Shown here in pieces: positions 1-6,939 of a stretch of DNA of 32,254 nucleotides. How positions within the stretch are numbered: position 1 is the stretch's first letter; the number at the start of each line of letters is the position of its first letter. The notes under the pieces are model-generated. The model did no database searches and was not told where the DNA came from. It saw only the letters and a list, made by a program, of their open reading frames with translations. Both the position numbers and the translations under genes were made by a program. Source of the DNA: Oscillospiraceae bacterium (GTDB lineage Bacteria > Bacillota > Clostridia > Oscillospirales > Acutalibacteraceae); assembly GCA_015066105.1 (NCBI GenBank), contig SVOY01000021.1:1-32254 (forward strand), read 5' to 3'.

Positions 1-383
1 CAAGCGGCAGAAAGAATCCCGGCAAGTATACAGTAACAGTTACCTTCAAGGGCAAGTACAGCGGTACAAAGAAGCTGAGCTTTACAATCAAGCCGGCAAA
101 GGCAACTCTTTCAAAGGTTAGCGCAGGTAGTAAGCAGCTTACAGCAACCTGGAAAACAGTAACAGCCGTAACTGGCTATGAGGTGCAGGCCTCAACCTCA
201 AGCAAGTTCACCTCAAAGACAACAAAAAAGGCAACAGTCAAGAGTGCAAAGACCAAAAAGACTACAATTAAAAAGCTCACAAAGGGCAAAAAGTATTATG
301 TAAGAGTCAGAGCCTACAAGACAGTTGACGGCAAAAAGATTTACGGCGCATGGAGTGCTGTGAAGAGTGTGAAAGTTAAATAA
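1..383 (+). CDS. Surface protein with C-terminal Fn3-like domain (5'-truncated)
   Basis: The reading frame is open from position 3 to the TAA at 381-383 and enters from outside the window, so only about 126 C-terminal residues are seen. The first ~35 residues (VTVTFKGKYSGTKKLSFTIK) look like the end of a bacterial Ig-like or MBG-type beta repeat. The rest reads as a fibronectin type III-like domain: LTATWKTVTAVTGYEVQ, a Lys/Thr-rich middle, then KKYYVRVRAYKTVDGKKIYG and a closing WSAVKSVKVK. This architecture is common at the C-termini of secreted Ruminococcus/Eubacterium proteins and usually serves as a spacer or adhesion module. No sortase motif or membrane anchor follows. The protein's main function lies upstream and cannot be judged. 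A strong hairpin terminator follows directly. Confidence 0.8.
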   Translation, partial: SGRKNPGKYTVTVTFKGKYSGTKKLSFTIKPAKATLSKVSAGSKQLTATWKTVTAVTGYEVQASTSSKFTSKTTKKATVKSAKTKKTTIKKLTKGKKYYVRVRAYKTVDGKKIYGAWSAVKSVKVK

Positions 384-388
384 ACCTC

Positions 389-427
389 AACAGTCCTCGG
401 AATTCGATATTCCGGGGACTGTTTCCT
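389..427 (+). terminator. Rho-independent terminator of the Fn3 gene
   Basis: Arms 389-403 and 409-423 (AACAGTCCTCGGAAT / ATTCCGGGGACTGTT) pair over 15 bp with one G.U, followed by TTTCC. It begins six bases after the stop codon. Confidence 0.8.
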
Positions 428-447
428 TACTGCTTAATCGGAGCGAC

Positions 448-469
448 GGGGGCATCGCCCCCTACATAA
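448..469. repeat. Short hairpin repeat ending in CCTACATAAA
   Basis: GGGGGC (448-453) and GCCCCC (457-462) flank a 3-base loop and are followed by TACATAAA. A similar unit, GCACCG-T-CGGTGC followed by CCTACATAAAC, lies at 8240-8262. This suggests a dispersed REP-like intergenic family whose stem varies while the flank is conserved. Confidence 0.5.
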
Positions 470-486
470 AAAACTGCATTTTTTGC

Positions 487-513
487 GGCCCTCGGCCCTC
501 GGCCCTTGGCCCT
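487..513. repeat. Short tandem repeat, GGCCCT with 7-base period (4 units)
   Basis: GGCCCT occurs at 487, 494, 501 and 508, separated by C, C and T. It lies between the plus-strand terminator of the Fn3 gene and the terminator of the cotJ operon. No coding role is seen. Confidence 0.7.
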
Positions 514-516
514 GAA

Positions 517-538
517 AAACCGCCCGAAAGGGCGGTTT
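517..538 (-). terminator. Terminator at the end of the cotJ operon
   Basis: AAACCGCCC (517-525) and GGGCGGTTT (530-538) form a 9-bp stem with a GAAA/TTTC loop. On the minus strand the stem ends in GGTTTTTC, a better U-tract than on the plus strand. It sits 52 bases beyond the cotJC stop, so it most likely ends the cotJ transcript. Confidence 0.75.
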
Positions 539-589
539 CCTTACTACTTACTACTTGCTACTTCCTATTTCCCACTTCACCGCAGGTGC

Positions 590-1192
590 TCACTTACAAA
601 TATCAAACGCCGGATTAAATGCGTAGAAATTCTTCTCGTTGAGCTTATCCGTAGCTATGCGCAAGCCCTCACCGAAGCGCTGATAATGTACAATTTCACG
701 CTCACGAAGGAATTTGATTACATCGCATACGTCGGGGTCATCAACAAGGCGCAGAATGTTGTCGTAGGTTGTACGGGCCTTCTGCTCTGCTGCCATATCC
801 TCGTGAAGGTCGGTGATGACGTCGCCCTTTGACTGAATGTAGGCCGCCGTGAAGGGTACACCGGCCGCGCTTGAAGGATAAACACCGGTGGTGTGGTCAA
901 CAAAGTAGGCGTCAAAGCCGCATTTTCTGATTTCCTCACAGGAAAGGTTTTTCGTCAGCTGATAAACGAGGGTGCCTATCATTTCAAGATGGCCAAGCTC
1001 CTCGGTGCCAATGTCCGTCAGCAAGCCCTGAAGCTTAGGGTCGGGCATTGCAAAGCGTTGACTCAGATAGCGCAGTGAAGCACCAAGCTCACCGTCGGGG
1101 CCGCCGTACTGGCTGATAATGATTTTTGCCGCGGTGGGGTTGGGCTTTTTGATGTTTATGGGATACTGAAGAATTTTTTCATATTGGAACAT
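590..1192 (-). CDS. cotJC: Spore coat protein CotJC, manganese-catalase family
   Basis: This 200-residue ferritin-like four-helix protein of the manganese catalase family is a component of the inner spore coat in Clostridia and Bacillus. Candidate dimetal ligands are visible: Glu35 (PDGELGASLRY), Glu65 and His68 (EELGH), Glu136 (MAAEQKAR), and Glu166 and His169 (EIVHYQRF). It may detoxify peroxide at the spore surface. Length and the N-terminal MFQYEKILQYPINIKKPNP match the family. It is the last gene of cotJABC; its ATG shares one base with the cotJB stop (TGATG), and its AAAGGAGG ribosome binding site lies within the last codons of cotJB, implying translational coupling. Expression is expected in the mother cell during sporulation. 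Confidence 0.93.
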   Translation of the reverse strand: MFQYEKILQYPINIKKPNPTAAKIIISQYGGPDGELGASLRYLSQRFAMPDPKLQGLLTDIGTEELGHLEMIGTLVYQLTKNLSCEEIRKCGFDAYFVDHTTGVYPSSAAGVPFTAAYIQSKGDVITDLHEDMAAEQKARTTYDNILRLVDDPDVCDVIKFLREREIVHYQRFGEGLRIATDKLNEKNFYAFNPAFDICK

Positions 1193-1437
1193 CAGCAGCA
1201 GCCTCCTTTAACCCAGGGGAAGGGCGTGAGCCATGAACATCCCGCGCCCGTTTCGGGGCAGAGAGGGCCGTATTTACTCTCGTATTCGGGGAGCATGGCG
1301 GCATATTTTTCTTTGTAGGTATTCAGAAGGCAAAGCTTTTCTTCGTCGTCGGGATGAGTGTCAAGGTAAAGGTGTAAATCCCACATAACAAAGCGAAGTG
1401 CCATAAGGTTGTGAAGACAGTCGTTTGTGTTAATCAT
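1192..1437 (-). CDS. cotJB: Spore coat protein CotJB
   Basis: This 81-residue protein has the CotJB signature: LMALRFVMWDLHLYLDTHPDDEE near the N-terminus and a YKEKYAAMLPEYESKYGPL segment. CotJB is needed with CotJA and CotJC for assembly of this coat sub-layer. I chose the ATG at 1437, which overlaps the cotJA stop as ATGA and has an AAGGGG site 10 bases upstream. A GTG nine bases earlier would put the Shine-Dalgarno sequence inside the gene. The C-terminus is WLTPFPWVKGGCC, and its KGG codons double as the ribosome binding site of cotJC. The terminal double cysteine suggests disulfide or thioether cross-linking within the coat, which is inference. Confidence 0.9.
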   Translation of the reverse strand: MINTNDCLHNLMALRFVMWDLHLYLDTHPDDEEKLCLLNTYKEKYAAMLPEYESKYGPLCPETGAGCSWLTPFPWVKGGCC

Positions 1438-1691
1438 TTGCAGCACCCCTTAAGAAAAGGAAGGTCAAGGCAGGGGAAGGCGGTGCCCCTTGCAAGAGCT
1501 CTGTCGCAGGCGTAAACCTCACCGCTTTGCTGAAAGGGCACGTATGCCATGGCACAGGCCGTGTTAACGGGAAAGCTCGGCTTGGGGCAGGCACAGGACG
1601 TATCACTTTGTGCATTGCTCTTCTGGCAGGCGGGCACGCCGTTGACGGAACGCATGGCCGATGCACGGCAGGGTGCATTGTAATTGTTCAC
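1434..1691 (-). CDS. cotJA: Spore coat-associated protein CotJA, Cys-rich
   Basis: The C-terminal half carries the CotJA core MAYVPFQQSGEVYACDRAL, then ARGTAFPCLDLPFL. I chose GTG at 1691 because AAAGGAGAG lies 6 bases upstream; the ATG at 1712 would put that site inside the gene. The product is then about 85 residues. The N-terminal ~45 residues are an extension beyond the core, rich in Cys, Ser and Ala. There are nine cysteines in all, and the protein ends in GCCK. The gene is first in cotJABC and overlaps cotJB by four bases. In Bacillus the operon is driven by the early mother-cell sigma factor. The Cys-rich extension may support covalent coat cross-linking. Confidence 0.85.
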   Translation of the reverse strand: MNNYNAPCRASAMRSVNGVPACQKSNAQSDTSCACPKPSFPVNTACAMAYVPFQQSGEVYACDRALARGTAFPCLDLPFLKGCCK

Positions 1692-1733
1692 TTTTATCTC
1701 TCCTTTGAGCATATTACGGACCGTAGTCCGCTG

Positions 1734-1770
1734 TTAACATACTATGCACAGACGTATAAAAGAGTTCGGC
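1734..1770 (-). promoter_or_regulatory. Possible sporulation-sigma promoter of cotJ
   Basis: On the minus strand CATAGTAT (plus 1739-1746) resembles the CATA-type -10 used by sigma-E/sigma-K. An AC dinucleotide lies 17 bases upstream, as in sigma-K promoters, but no good sigma-E -35 is seen. A small palindrome, CGGAC-CGTA-GTCCG (1717-1730), lies between it and the ribosome binding site. The assignment is weak. Confidence 0.3.
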
Positions 1771-1814
1771 GGTTATATTCTTATTCAGAATAAAGTTTGA
1801 CGTCACTTTATATG

Positions 1815-1843
1815 CATTTGTCTACGAATTTCGTAGACAAATG
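1815..1843. promoter_or_regulatory. Perfect 14-bp inverted repeat, operator-like
   Basis: CATTTGTCTACGAA (1815-1828) and TTCGTAGACAAATG (1830-1843) are exact reverse complements separated by one base. It lies in the 300-base divergent gap between cotJA and the first acyl-CoA synthetase-like gene, about 60 bases upstream of that gene's predicted -35. No U-tract follows, so a protein-binding site is more likely than a terminator. Confidence 0.6.
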
Positions 1844-1903
1844 GCAATTAGTCACAAATTATTTACTTAATTTACTTCAATTTAATTAAAAAGTGACAAT
1901 AGA

Positions 1904-1931
1904 TTAACAAATTGCCCAAATGTGATATTAT
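1904..1931 (+). promoter_or_regulatory. Predicted promoter of first acyl-CoA synthetase gene
   Basis: TTAACA (1904-1909), 16-base spacer, TATTAT (1926-1931) preceded by TGA, an extended -10. The gene starts about 60 bases downstream, after a GGGAGAG ribosome binding site. Confidence 0.5.
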
Positions 1932-1991
1932 AATAGAAATAAGACAGAAGATTTAATTTTGTCGATTTTCATATTTTAGGGAGAGAATATT

Positions 1992-3668
1992 ATGTTGAAT
2001 TCACCGGAAAACAAAAACTGCTATCAGTATCTGAGGGAATGTACCGAAATTTATGAGGATGTCTATATGATGCAGCATTTCGGCGTAAAGTATTACCGCT
2101 CAAAAATTTTTGCCGATATGGATGCTCTTGCCGGATACTTCCAGAAGGAGCTCGGACTTAAAAGGGGAGATGTTTATACCATTTTTATGCCCACAACGGT
2201 GCAGAGCATCGTAGCCTTTTATGCTCTTAACAGTATAGGCGTAATCACAAATTTTGTTCATCCTCTTATGGCAACGGATTTCCTTAAGGAGCAATTGGAG
2301 TCCGTTAACTCAAAGGGTGTTATGGTTCTTGATATTCTGATGGCTAAGGATAAGTCCCATATTGAAACAATCAATAACAGCGGTATTCCCTGCCTTGTGT
2401 GCTCCTCCTCCGACTATTCAGAGGGTATAAAGGAGCTGGGCTGTAAGTGCGGTGAGGGTATTGTGAAAAAGCTTCTTATCAGCAAGTTCAGCAATTACGC
2501 CCGCTATAACGATGCTATCGCCAAGGGGTACGTGCCCGAAAAGGTTGAAGATAACGGCGACGAGCTCGGTGCTTATCTCAACGGCGGCGGAACAACGGGT
2601 AAGAGCAAGACCATAAAAATCACCTCAAAGTCAATCAACGAGCTTGTGTGGCGCGTTTCCGACCTTGATGAAATCAAGGCTCCCGGTGAAGAAGCAGAGG
2701 TTATCGTTCTTCCCTTATTCCATTGCTTCGGCCTTTGCATCGGCATACATATGGCAATGTGTAACAGTGCAAGAATCATACCCATGATGCAGTTTGATGC
2801 CAAGCTTTTTGTCAAGCTTATGAAGCAGAACAGAATTGCAGGCTTTGTAGGTATTCCCCTTATGTTCCAGAAGCTTATGCGTCAGAAGGGCTTTGACGGT
2901 CCTCACCTTAAGAACATCCGTGTTATGTTCTGCGGCGGTGACGATGTATCTGACGGCTTTATTGATGAATTCAACACTTATTTTGAAAAATGGGGTGCCG
3001 TGGGCAGACTGCGTCAGGGCTACGGCCTTACGGAGACAAACTCCGTATGTACAACAAACTCAAACAATGATTACCGCCGCGGCTCCGTCGGCAGAGCCCT
3101 GAGAGGCGTTACCGTTCAGCTCTGGGACGACGACCACAATGAGGTTCCCGTCGGTGAGGTGGGTGAATTTGCAATTTCAGGTCCTACCGTTATGGAAGGC
3201 TATCATATGGACGGCGAGGCAGCCGACCAGGGAATGTACACCGACGAAAACGGTGTGAAATGGGTGCTTTCGGGCGACCTCGGCTACAGAGATGAGGACG
3301 GCTACTACTATTTTGCCGGCAGAAAAAAGAGACTTATCATCATTGCGGGCTACAATGTATATCCCACAGATATCGAAAAAGTTGTGGGTGAGCTTGACTT
3401 TATCAAGGAGTGCTGTGCAGTCCAGGGCTGGGAAAACGGCAGGTCAATGGTGCGCCTTTATGCCTCCTTGAGAAAAAGCGGCGACAACGAGCAGTATAAG
3501 CAGATTATCTGCGATACCTGCGAAAGCAATTTCTCAAAATTCTATGTTCCCCGTGACATTATCTTTGTTGATGAGCTTCCCCAGACTCCTCTTATGAAAA
3601 TTGACTTTATGAAGCTTACCGAGGTTGATGCTGAAAAAGCAAGAGAAACAGGTAAAATCCCCGTGTGA
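1992..3668 (+). CDS. AMP-forming acyl-CoA synthetase-like protein, copy 1
   Basis: This 558-residue ANL-superfamily adenylating enzyme should activate a carboxylic acid as acyl-AMP and transfer it to CoA. Visible motifs in order: phosphate-binding loop NGGGTTGKSK (197-206), QGYGLTE (342-348), LSGDLGY (426-432), the hinge region GRKKRLIIIAGYNVYP (443-458), and C-terminal PLMKID with the presumed catalytic Lys536. The P-loop has an unusual GGGTTGKSK form but fits the family pattern. No signal peptide or membrane segment is seen, so it is cytosolic. Most of the sequence matches the next gene closely, indicating tandem duplication. The acid substrate cannot be read from sequence; the downstream 2-oxoacid:ferredoxin oxidoreductase suggests a branched-chain or aryl acid. 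Confidence 0.85.
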   Translation: MLNSPENKNCYQYLRECTEIYEDVYMMQHFGVKYYRSKIFADMDALAGYFQKELGLKRGDVYTIFMPTTVQSIVAFYALNSIGVITNFVHPLMATDFLKEQLESVNSKGVMVLDILMAKDKSHIETINNSGIPCLVCSSSDYSEGIKELGCKCGEGIVKKLLISKFSNYARYNDAIAKGYVPEKVEDNGDELGAYLNGGGTTGKSKTIKITSKSINELVWRVSDLDEIKAPGEEAEVIVLPLFHCFGLCIGIHMAMCNSARIIPMMQFDAKLFVKLMKQNRIAGFVGIPLMFQKLMRQKGFDGPHLKNIRVMFCGGDDVSDGFIDEFNTYFEKWGAVGRLRQGYGLTETNSVCTTNSNNDYRRGSVGRALRGVTVQLWDDDHNEVPVGEVGEFAISGPTVMEGYHMDGEAADQGMYTDENGVKWVLSGDLGYRDEDGYYYFAGRKKRLIIIAGYNVYPTDIEKVVGELDFIKECCAVQGWENGRSMVRLYASLRKSGDNEQYKQIICDTCESNFSKFYVPRDIIFVDELPQTPLMKIDFMKLTEVDAEKARETGKIPV

Positions 3669-3723
3669 TATTTACAATAAAGTCAAAAAGTTTACATTTA
3701 ATTCTTCTATAATGCTAACAATT

Positions 3724-3754
3724 TTAACAACAATAGCTTAAATTATGATATAAT
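3724..3754 (+). promoter_or_regulatory. Predicted promoter of second acyl-CoA synthetase gene
   Basis: TATAAT (3749-3754) is preceded by TGA (extended -10). The best -35 is TTAACA (3724-3729) with a long 19-base spacer; the same TTAACA precedes copy 1. No terminator is visible between the two copies, so read-through is also possible. Confidence 0.5.
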
Positions 3755-3764
3755 GATAAAATAA

Positions 3765-3800
3765 TGACAAAATGTATCTTCATTTTGTAAGGTTTTGTCA
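3765..3800. promoter_or_regulatory. Overlapping alternative hairpins in leader of copy 2
   Basis: ACAAAATG (3767-3774) pairs with CATTTTGT (3781-3788). Alternatively, TGACAAAA (3765-3772) pairs with TTTTGTCA (3793-3800). The two pairings exclude each other and lie just after the predicted transcription start, before the AAAGGAG site at about 3823-3830. It could be an operator or a leader switch. Confidence 0.4.
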
Positions 3801-3840
3801 GTTATATTGAATGAAGTTAACTTAAAGGAGAATCAGAACT

Positions 3841-5505
3841 ATGTTACCTGCACCGAATAATCTCAACTGTACCGAATATCTTGAATATTGCACAAGCCGC
3901 TACGGCGATGTTTACATGATGCAGCACTTCGGCATCAAGTATCTTCGCTCAGAAATTCTTGAAGACATCAACCGTCTCGCTGCTTATTTCCAGAAGGAGC
4001 TCGGACTTGAAAAGGGCGATGTTTATACAATTTTTATGCCTACAACAATGCAGAGCATCATTGCCTTTTACGCCCTTAACAAAATCGGCGTAATCGCCTC
4101 CTTCGTTCATCCCCTTATGGGTCCCGATTATCTCAAGGAGCAGCTTGAGCTTGTACACTCAAAGGGTGTTATGGTGCTTGACCTTCTTGTTAAGGACCAT
4201 ATTGAAACAATCAACGCAAGCGGACTTCCCTGCCTCATCTGCAACAGCTCAGACTATTCTGACGGTATCAAGGGCTTCGGCTGCAAGATAGGTGAAGGTC
4301 TTATCAAAAAAATATATACAAAGTACAATAAGCCTACATATTATAAGGATGCAATCCGTATGCACTACAAGCCCGAAACTGTTGAAAGCAACGCAGACGA
4401 TATTGCCGTTTATCTCAACGGCGGCGGCACAACGGGCAAGAGCAAGACCATCAAGCTCACCTCAAGAGCAATCAACGAGCTTTCCTGGCGCGTTTCCGAT
4501 ATCGATGAAATTCACGACCCCGGTAACGAGTGCGAGATAATCGTGCTTCCGCTGTTCCATTGCTTCGGCCTTTGCCTTGCCGTGCATATGGCAATGTGCA
4601 ACAGTGCCTGCATTATTCCCATGATGCAGTTTGATGCAAAAATTTTTACAAAGCTTATGCGTCAGAATAACATTGTCGGCTTCGGCGGAATTCCCCTTAT
4701 GTTCCAGAAGCTGATGAAGGACAAGCACTTCGACGGTCCTCACCTTGCAAACGTACGTCTTATGTTCTGCGGCGGTGACGATATTTCAGACGGCTTTATT
4801 GACGAGTTCAATTCCTACTTTGAAAAGTGGGGCGCAACGGGCCGCCTTCTCCAGGGCTATGGCCTTACGGAAATCGGCTCGGTTTGCACAACCAATACTG
4901 CCACAGATTTCAAGCGCGGCTCAATCGGCAAGCCTATCCGCGGCGTTACCGTGCAGATTTGGGACGATGACCACAAGCAGGTGTCCACGGGTACAGTAGG
5001 TGAATTTGTAATTTCCGGCCCCACAATAATGCAGGGCTATTATGCTGAGGGCGAAGCTGAGGATTACGGCCTTTACACTGATGAAGACGGTGTTAAGTGG
5101 GTGCTTTCGGGCGACCTCGGCTATGAGGATGAGGACGGCTTCTTCCATTTTTCGGGAAGAAAGAAGAGACTTATCATCATTGCAGGCTACAATGTATATC
5201 CCACAGACATTGAAAGAGTTGTGGGTGAGTTCCCTGAAATCAACGAGTGCTGTGCAGTTCAGGGCTGGGATAACGGCAGGTCAATGGTACGCCTTTATGC
5301 TTCACTTCACGATAAAAATGCCGATAAGGAAGCACTCAAGGTTAAAATCAGCGAAACTCTTGAAAAGGAATTTTCAAAGTTCTACGTACCCAGAGACTTT
5401 ATCTTTATGGATGAGCTTCCGCAGACTCCGCTTATGAAGATTGACTTTATGAAGCTTACCGAGGCTGATCCCGAAAAGGCAAGGGTAGCGGGTAAGGTTG
5501 AATAA
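3841..5505 (+). CDS. AMP-forming acyl-CoA synthetase-like protein, copy 2
   Basis: This 554-residue paralogue of the preceding gene has the same motif order: NGGGTTGKSK (193-202), QGYGLTE (338-344), LSGDLGY (422-428), GRKKRLIIIAGYNVYP (439-454) and PLMKID with presumed catalytic Lys533. By eye the two proteins are identical over most of their length; differences concentrate around residues 145-185 and 380-410, with an indel at about 117-121. The fatty-acid-binding region (HCFGLCLAVHMAMCNSACIIP) is nearly the same in both, so substrates are probably related. It has its own promoter and leader. The ferredoxin-oxidoreductase operon starts 146 bases downstream from a separate promoter. Substrate is unknown. 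Confidence 0.85.
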   Translation: MLPAPNNLNCTEYLEYCTSRYGDVYMMQHFGIKYLRSEILEDINRLAAYFQKELGLEKGDVYTIFMPTTMQSIIAFYALNKIGVIASFVHPLMGPDYLKEQLELVHSKGVMVLDLLVKDHIETINASGLPCLICNSSDYSDGIKGFGCKIGEGLIKKIYTKYNKPTYYKDAIRMHYKPETVESNADDIAVYLNGGGTTGKSKTIKLTSRAINELSWRVSDIDEIHDPGNECEIIVLPLFHCFGLCLAVHMAMCNSACIIPMMQFDAKIFTKLMRQNNIVGFGGIPLMFQKLMKDKHFDGPHLANVRLMFCGGDDISDGFIDEFNSYFEKWGATGRLLQGYGLTEIGSVCTTNTATDFKRGSIGKPIRGVTVQIWDDDHKQVSTGTVGEFVISGPTIMQGYYAEGEAEDYGLYTDEDGVKWVLSGDLGYEDEDGFFHFSGRKKRLIIIAGYNVYPTDIERVVGEFPEINECCAVQGWDNGRSMVRLYASLHDKNADKEALKVKISETLEKEFSKFYVPRDFIFMDELPQTPLMKIDFMKLTEADPEKARVAGKVE

Positions 5506-5516
5506 TATGTCACATC

Positions 5517-5612
5517 TGTAACATAAAATTTGTTACAATTTGCTCAGAATTGAGCATTTACAAAGGCAACAGAGTGTGATATAATTACTCTGTTGCTTTG
5601 TAGTATAAAGCA
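5517..5612. promoter_or_regulatory. Cluster of inverted repeats at the vor promoter
   Basis: Three successive inverted repeats: TGTAACA/TGTTACA (5517-5523, 5531-5537), TGCTCA/TGAGCA (5541-5546, 5551-5556), and a perfect 10-bp GCAACAGAGT/ACTCTGTTGC (5566-5575, 5587-5596). A fourth, weaker one is TGCTTT/AAAGCA (5594-5599, 5607-5612). The -10 hexamer lies in the 11-base gap of the 10-bp repeat, so a bound repressor would block the promoter. None is followed by a U-tract. Confidence 0.6.
5557..5585 (+). promoter_or_regulatory. Promoter of the vor operon
   Basis: TTTACA (5557-5562), 17-base spacer, TATAAT (5580-5585) with TGA just before it (extended -10). It is embedded in the inverted-repeat cluster. 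Confidence 0.75.
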
Positions 5613-5650
5613 GACAGAACATTAAAACCTTAAAAAGGAGTAAAGATAAA

Positions 5651-5857
5651 ATGGTTACTATCAACGCTCTGATGTGTAAGGGCTGCGGCTACTGTATAAA
5701 GTTCTGCCCCAAGCACATTCTTGAAATGGGTAAGGAACGCTCCGAAAAGGGTCATTTCTATCCCGTACAAAAGGATGCAGCCGCCTGCAACGGCTGTGCA
5801 ATCTGTGCACTTATGTGCCCCGAGGCTGCAATTGAGGTTGCGGCCAAGAATGCGTAA
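5651..5857 (+). CDS. vorD: 2-oxoacid:ferredoxin oxidoreductase, ferredoxin (delta) subunit
   Basis: This 68-residue protein carries two [4Fe-4S] binding motifs: CKGCGYCIKFCP near residues 9-20 and CNGCAICALMCP near residues 41-52. It would pass electrons between the TPP-containing catalytic subunits and soluble ferredoxin. It starts at an ATG with AAAAGGAG 13 bases upstream and is the first gene of a delta-alpha-beta-gamma operon. The next gene begins 14 bases after its stop. The small subunit plus this order fits VorDBAC and KorDABC enzymes. The VOR name is the usual annotation for clostridial members, but the 2-oxoacid specificity is not proven here. Confidence 0.85.
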   Translation: MVTINALMCKGCGYCIKFCPKHILEMGKERSEKGHFYPVQKDAAACNGCAICALMCPEAAIEVAAKNA

Positions 5858-5870
5858 GGGGGGACGGCAA

Positions 5871-6938
5871 ATGGAAAAAAGATTTATGAAGGGCTGTGAG
5901 GCTATCGCCGAAGCAGCAGTAAGAGGCGGATGCCGCTTTTTTGCAGGCTATCCCATCACTCCGCAGAACGAAATTCCCGAATACCTTTCCTGGAGACTTC
6001 CCGAGGTAGGCGGTGCCTTTGTTCAGGGTGAAAGTGAGGTTGCTTCAATCAATATGGTTTACGGTGCAGCCGCAACGGGCACAAGAGCTCTCACAAGCTC
6101 CTCGGGCCCGGGTATCAGCCTTAAGGCTGAGGGCATTTCCTACCTTGCCTCTGCACAGCTTCCCGCAGTTATTGTCAATATTTCAAGAGGCGGCCCCGGT
6201 CTCGGCTCAATTCAGCCTGCCCAGTCTGATTATCTTCAGGCAACAAAGGCGCTCGGTCACGGCGGCTTCCGCACAATCGTTTTTGCACCTGCAACATTGC
6301 AGGAGGCAGTTGACCTTACATACAACGCCTGGGAAATTGCCGAAAGAGACAGAAATCCCGTATTCATTCTTATGGACGGTTGCCTCGGTGCAATTATGGA
6401 GGAGGTTGAGCTTCCTCCCATGAAGGAGCTTGACCATACAGCAACAGAGGATTGGGACCTTTCAAGAAGAAACGGCAGAGCAGATGCTCATATGATTACC
6501 CCCATTCTTCCCGAAATGGCTCTTGAAATGCTTAACAAGTTCAAGGGTATGACCTATAAGATGTGGGATATGACCGATATGAAGGTTGAGGAATATCTTG
6601 TTGAGGATGCCGAATATGTTGTAGTTGCCTACGGCATTGCGGCAAGAGTTGCAAAGGAGGCAATCAACACCCTTCGTGAGGAGGGCTATAAGGTTGGTAT
6701 GATTCGCCCCATCACTCTTTATCCCTTCCCCAAGGCAAGCCTTGATAATCTTGACTACGGAAAAGTAAAGGGAATCATCGATATCGAAATGACAATTCCC
6801 GCACAGATGCGTGACGATATTGAGCTTCAGGTCAAGGGTCGCTGCCCCGTGCACGAATACGGCAGAAGCGGCGGTATGCTCCTTGACGACGAAGGCGTTT
6901 ATGACGCTATTGCAAACATTGTGAAGGGAGGAGAATAA
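5871..6938 (+). CDS. vorB: 2-oxoacid:ferredoxin oxidoreductase, alpha subunit (VorB-like)
   Basis: This 355-residue subunit corresponds to the N-terminal half of pyruvate:ferredoxin oxidoreductase (PorA type). Key features: FFAGYPITPQNEIPEYL (about 23-39), the GESEVASINMVYGAAATGTRA region with the conserved Glu that activates thiamine diphosphate, TSSSGPGISLKAEGISYLA, and a C-terminal transketolase-like domain with GMIRPITLYPFPK. The ATG at 5871 is chosen because AAGGGGGG lies 8 bases upstream; the frame is open further upstream but only overlapping vorD. Length is normal for a VorB/KorA subunit. It acts with VorA to convert 2-oxoacid + CoA + oxidised ferredoxin to acyl-CoA + CO2 + reduced ferredoxin, reversibly. 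Confidence 0.9.
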   Translation: MEKRFMKGCEAIAEAAVRGGCRFFAGYPITPQNEIPEYLSWRLPEVGGAFVQGESEVASINMVYGAAATGTRALTSSSGPGISLKAEGISYLASAQLPAVIVNISRGGPGLGSIQPAQSDYLQATKALGHGGFRTIVFAPATLQEAVDLTYNAWEIAERDRNPVFILMDGCLGAIMEEVELPPMKELDHTATEDWDLSRRNGRADAHMITPILPEMALEMLNKFKGMTYKMWDMTDMKVEEYLVEDAEYVVVAYGIAARVAKEAINTLREEGYKVGMIRPITLYPFPKASLDNLDYGKVKGIIDIEMTIPAQMRDDIELQVKGRCPVHEYGRSGGMLLDDEGVYDAIANIVKGGE

Positions 6939-6939
6939 T

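Noticed and set aside
1798..1805. TGACGTCA palindrome as an operator
   Set aside because: An 8-base palindrome is expected by chance in a window of this size and has no supporting context.
1956..1964. TTGTCGATT near the ligase start as a 0A box
   Set aside because: It has one mismatch at a key position (TGTCGAT for TGTCGAA) and lies downstream of the predicted transcription start; too weak to claim.
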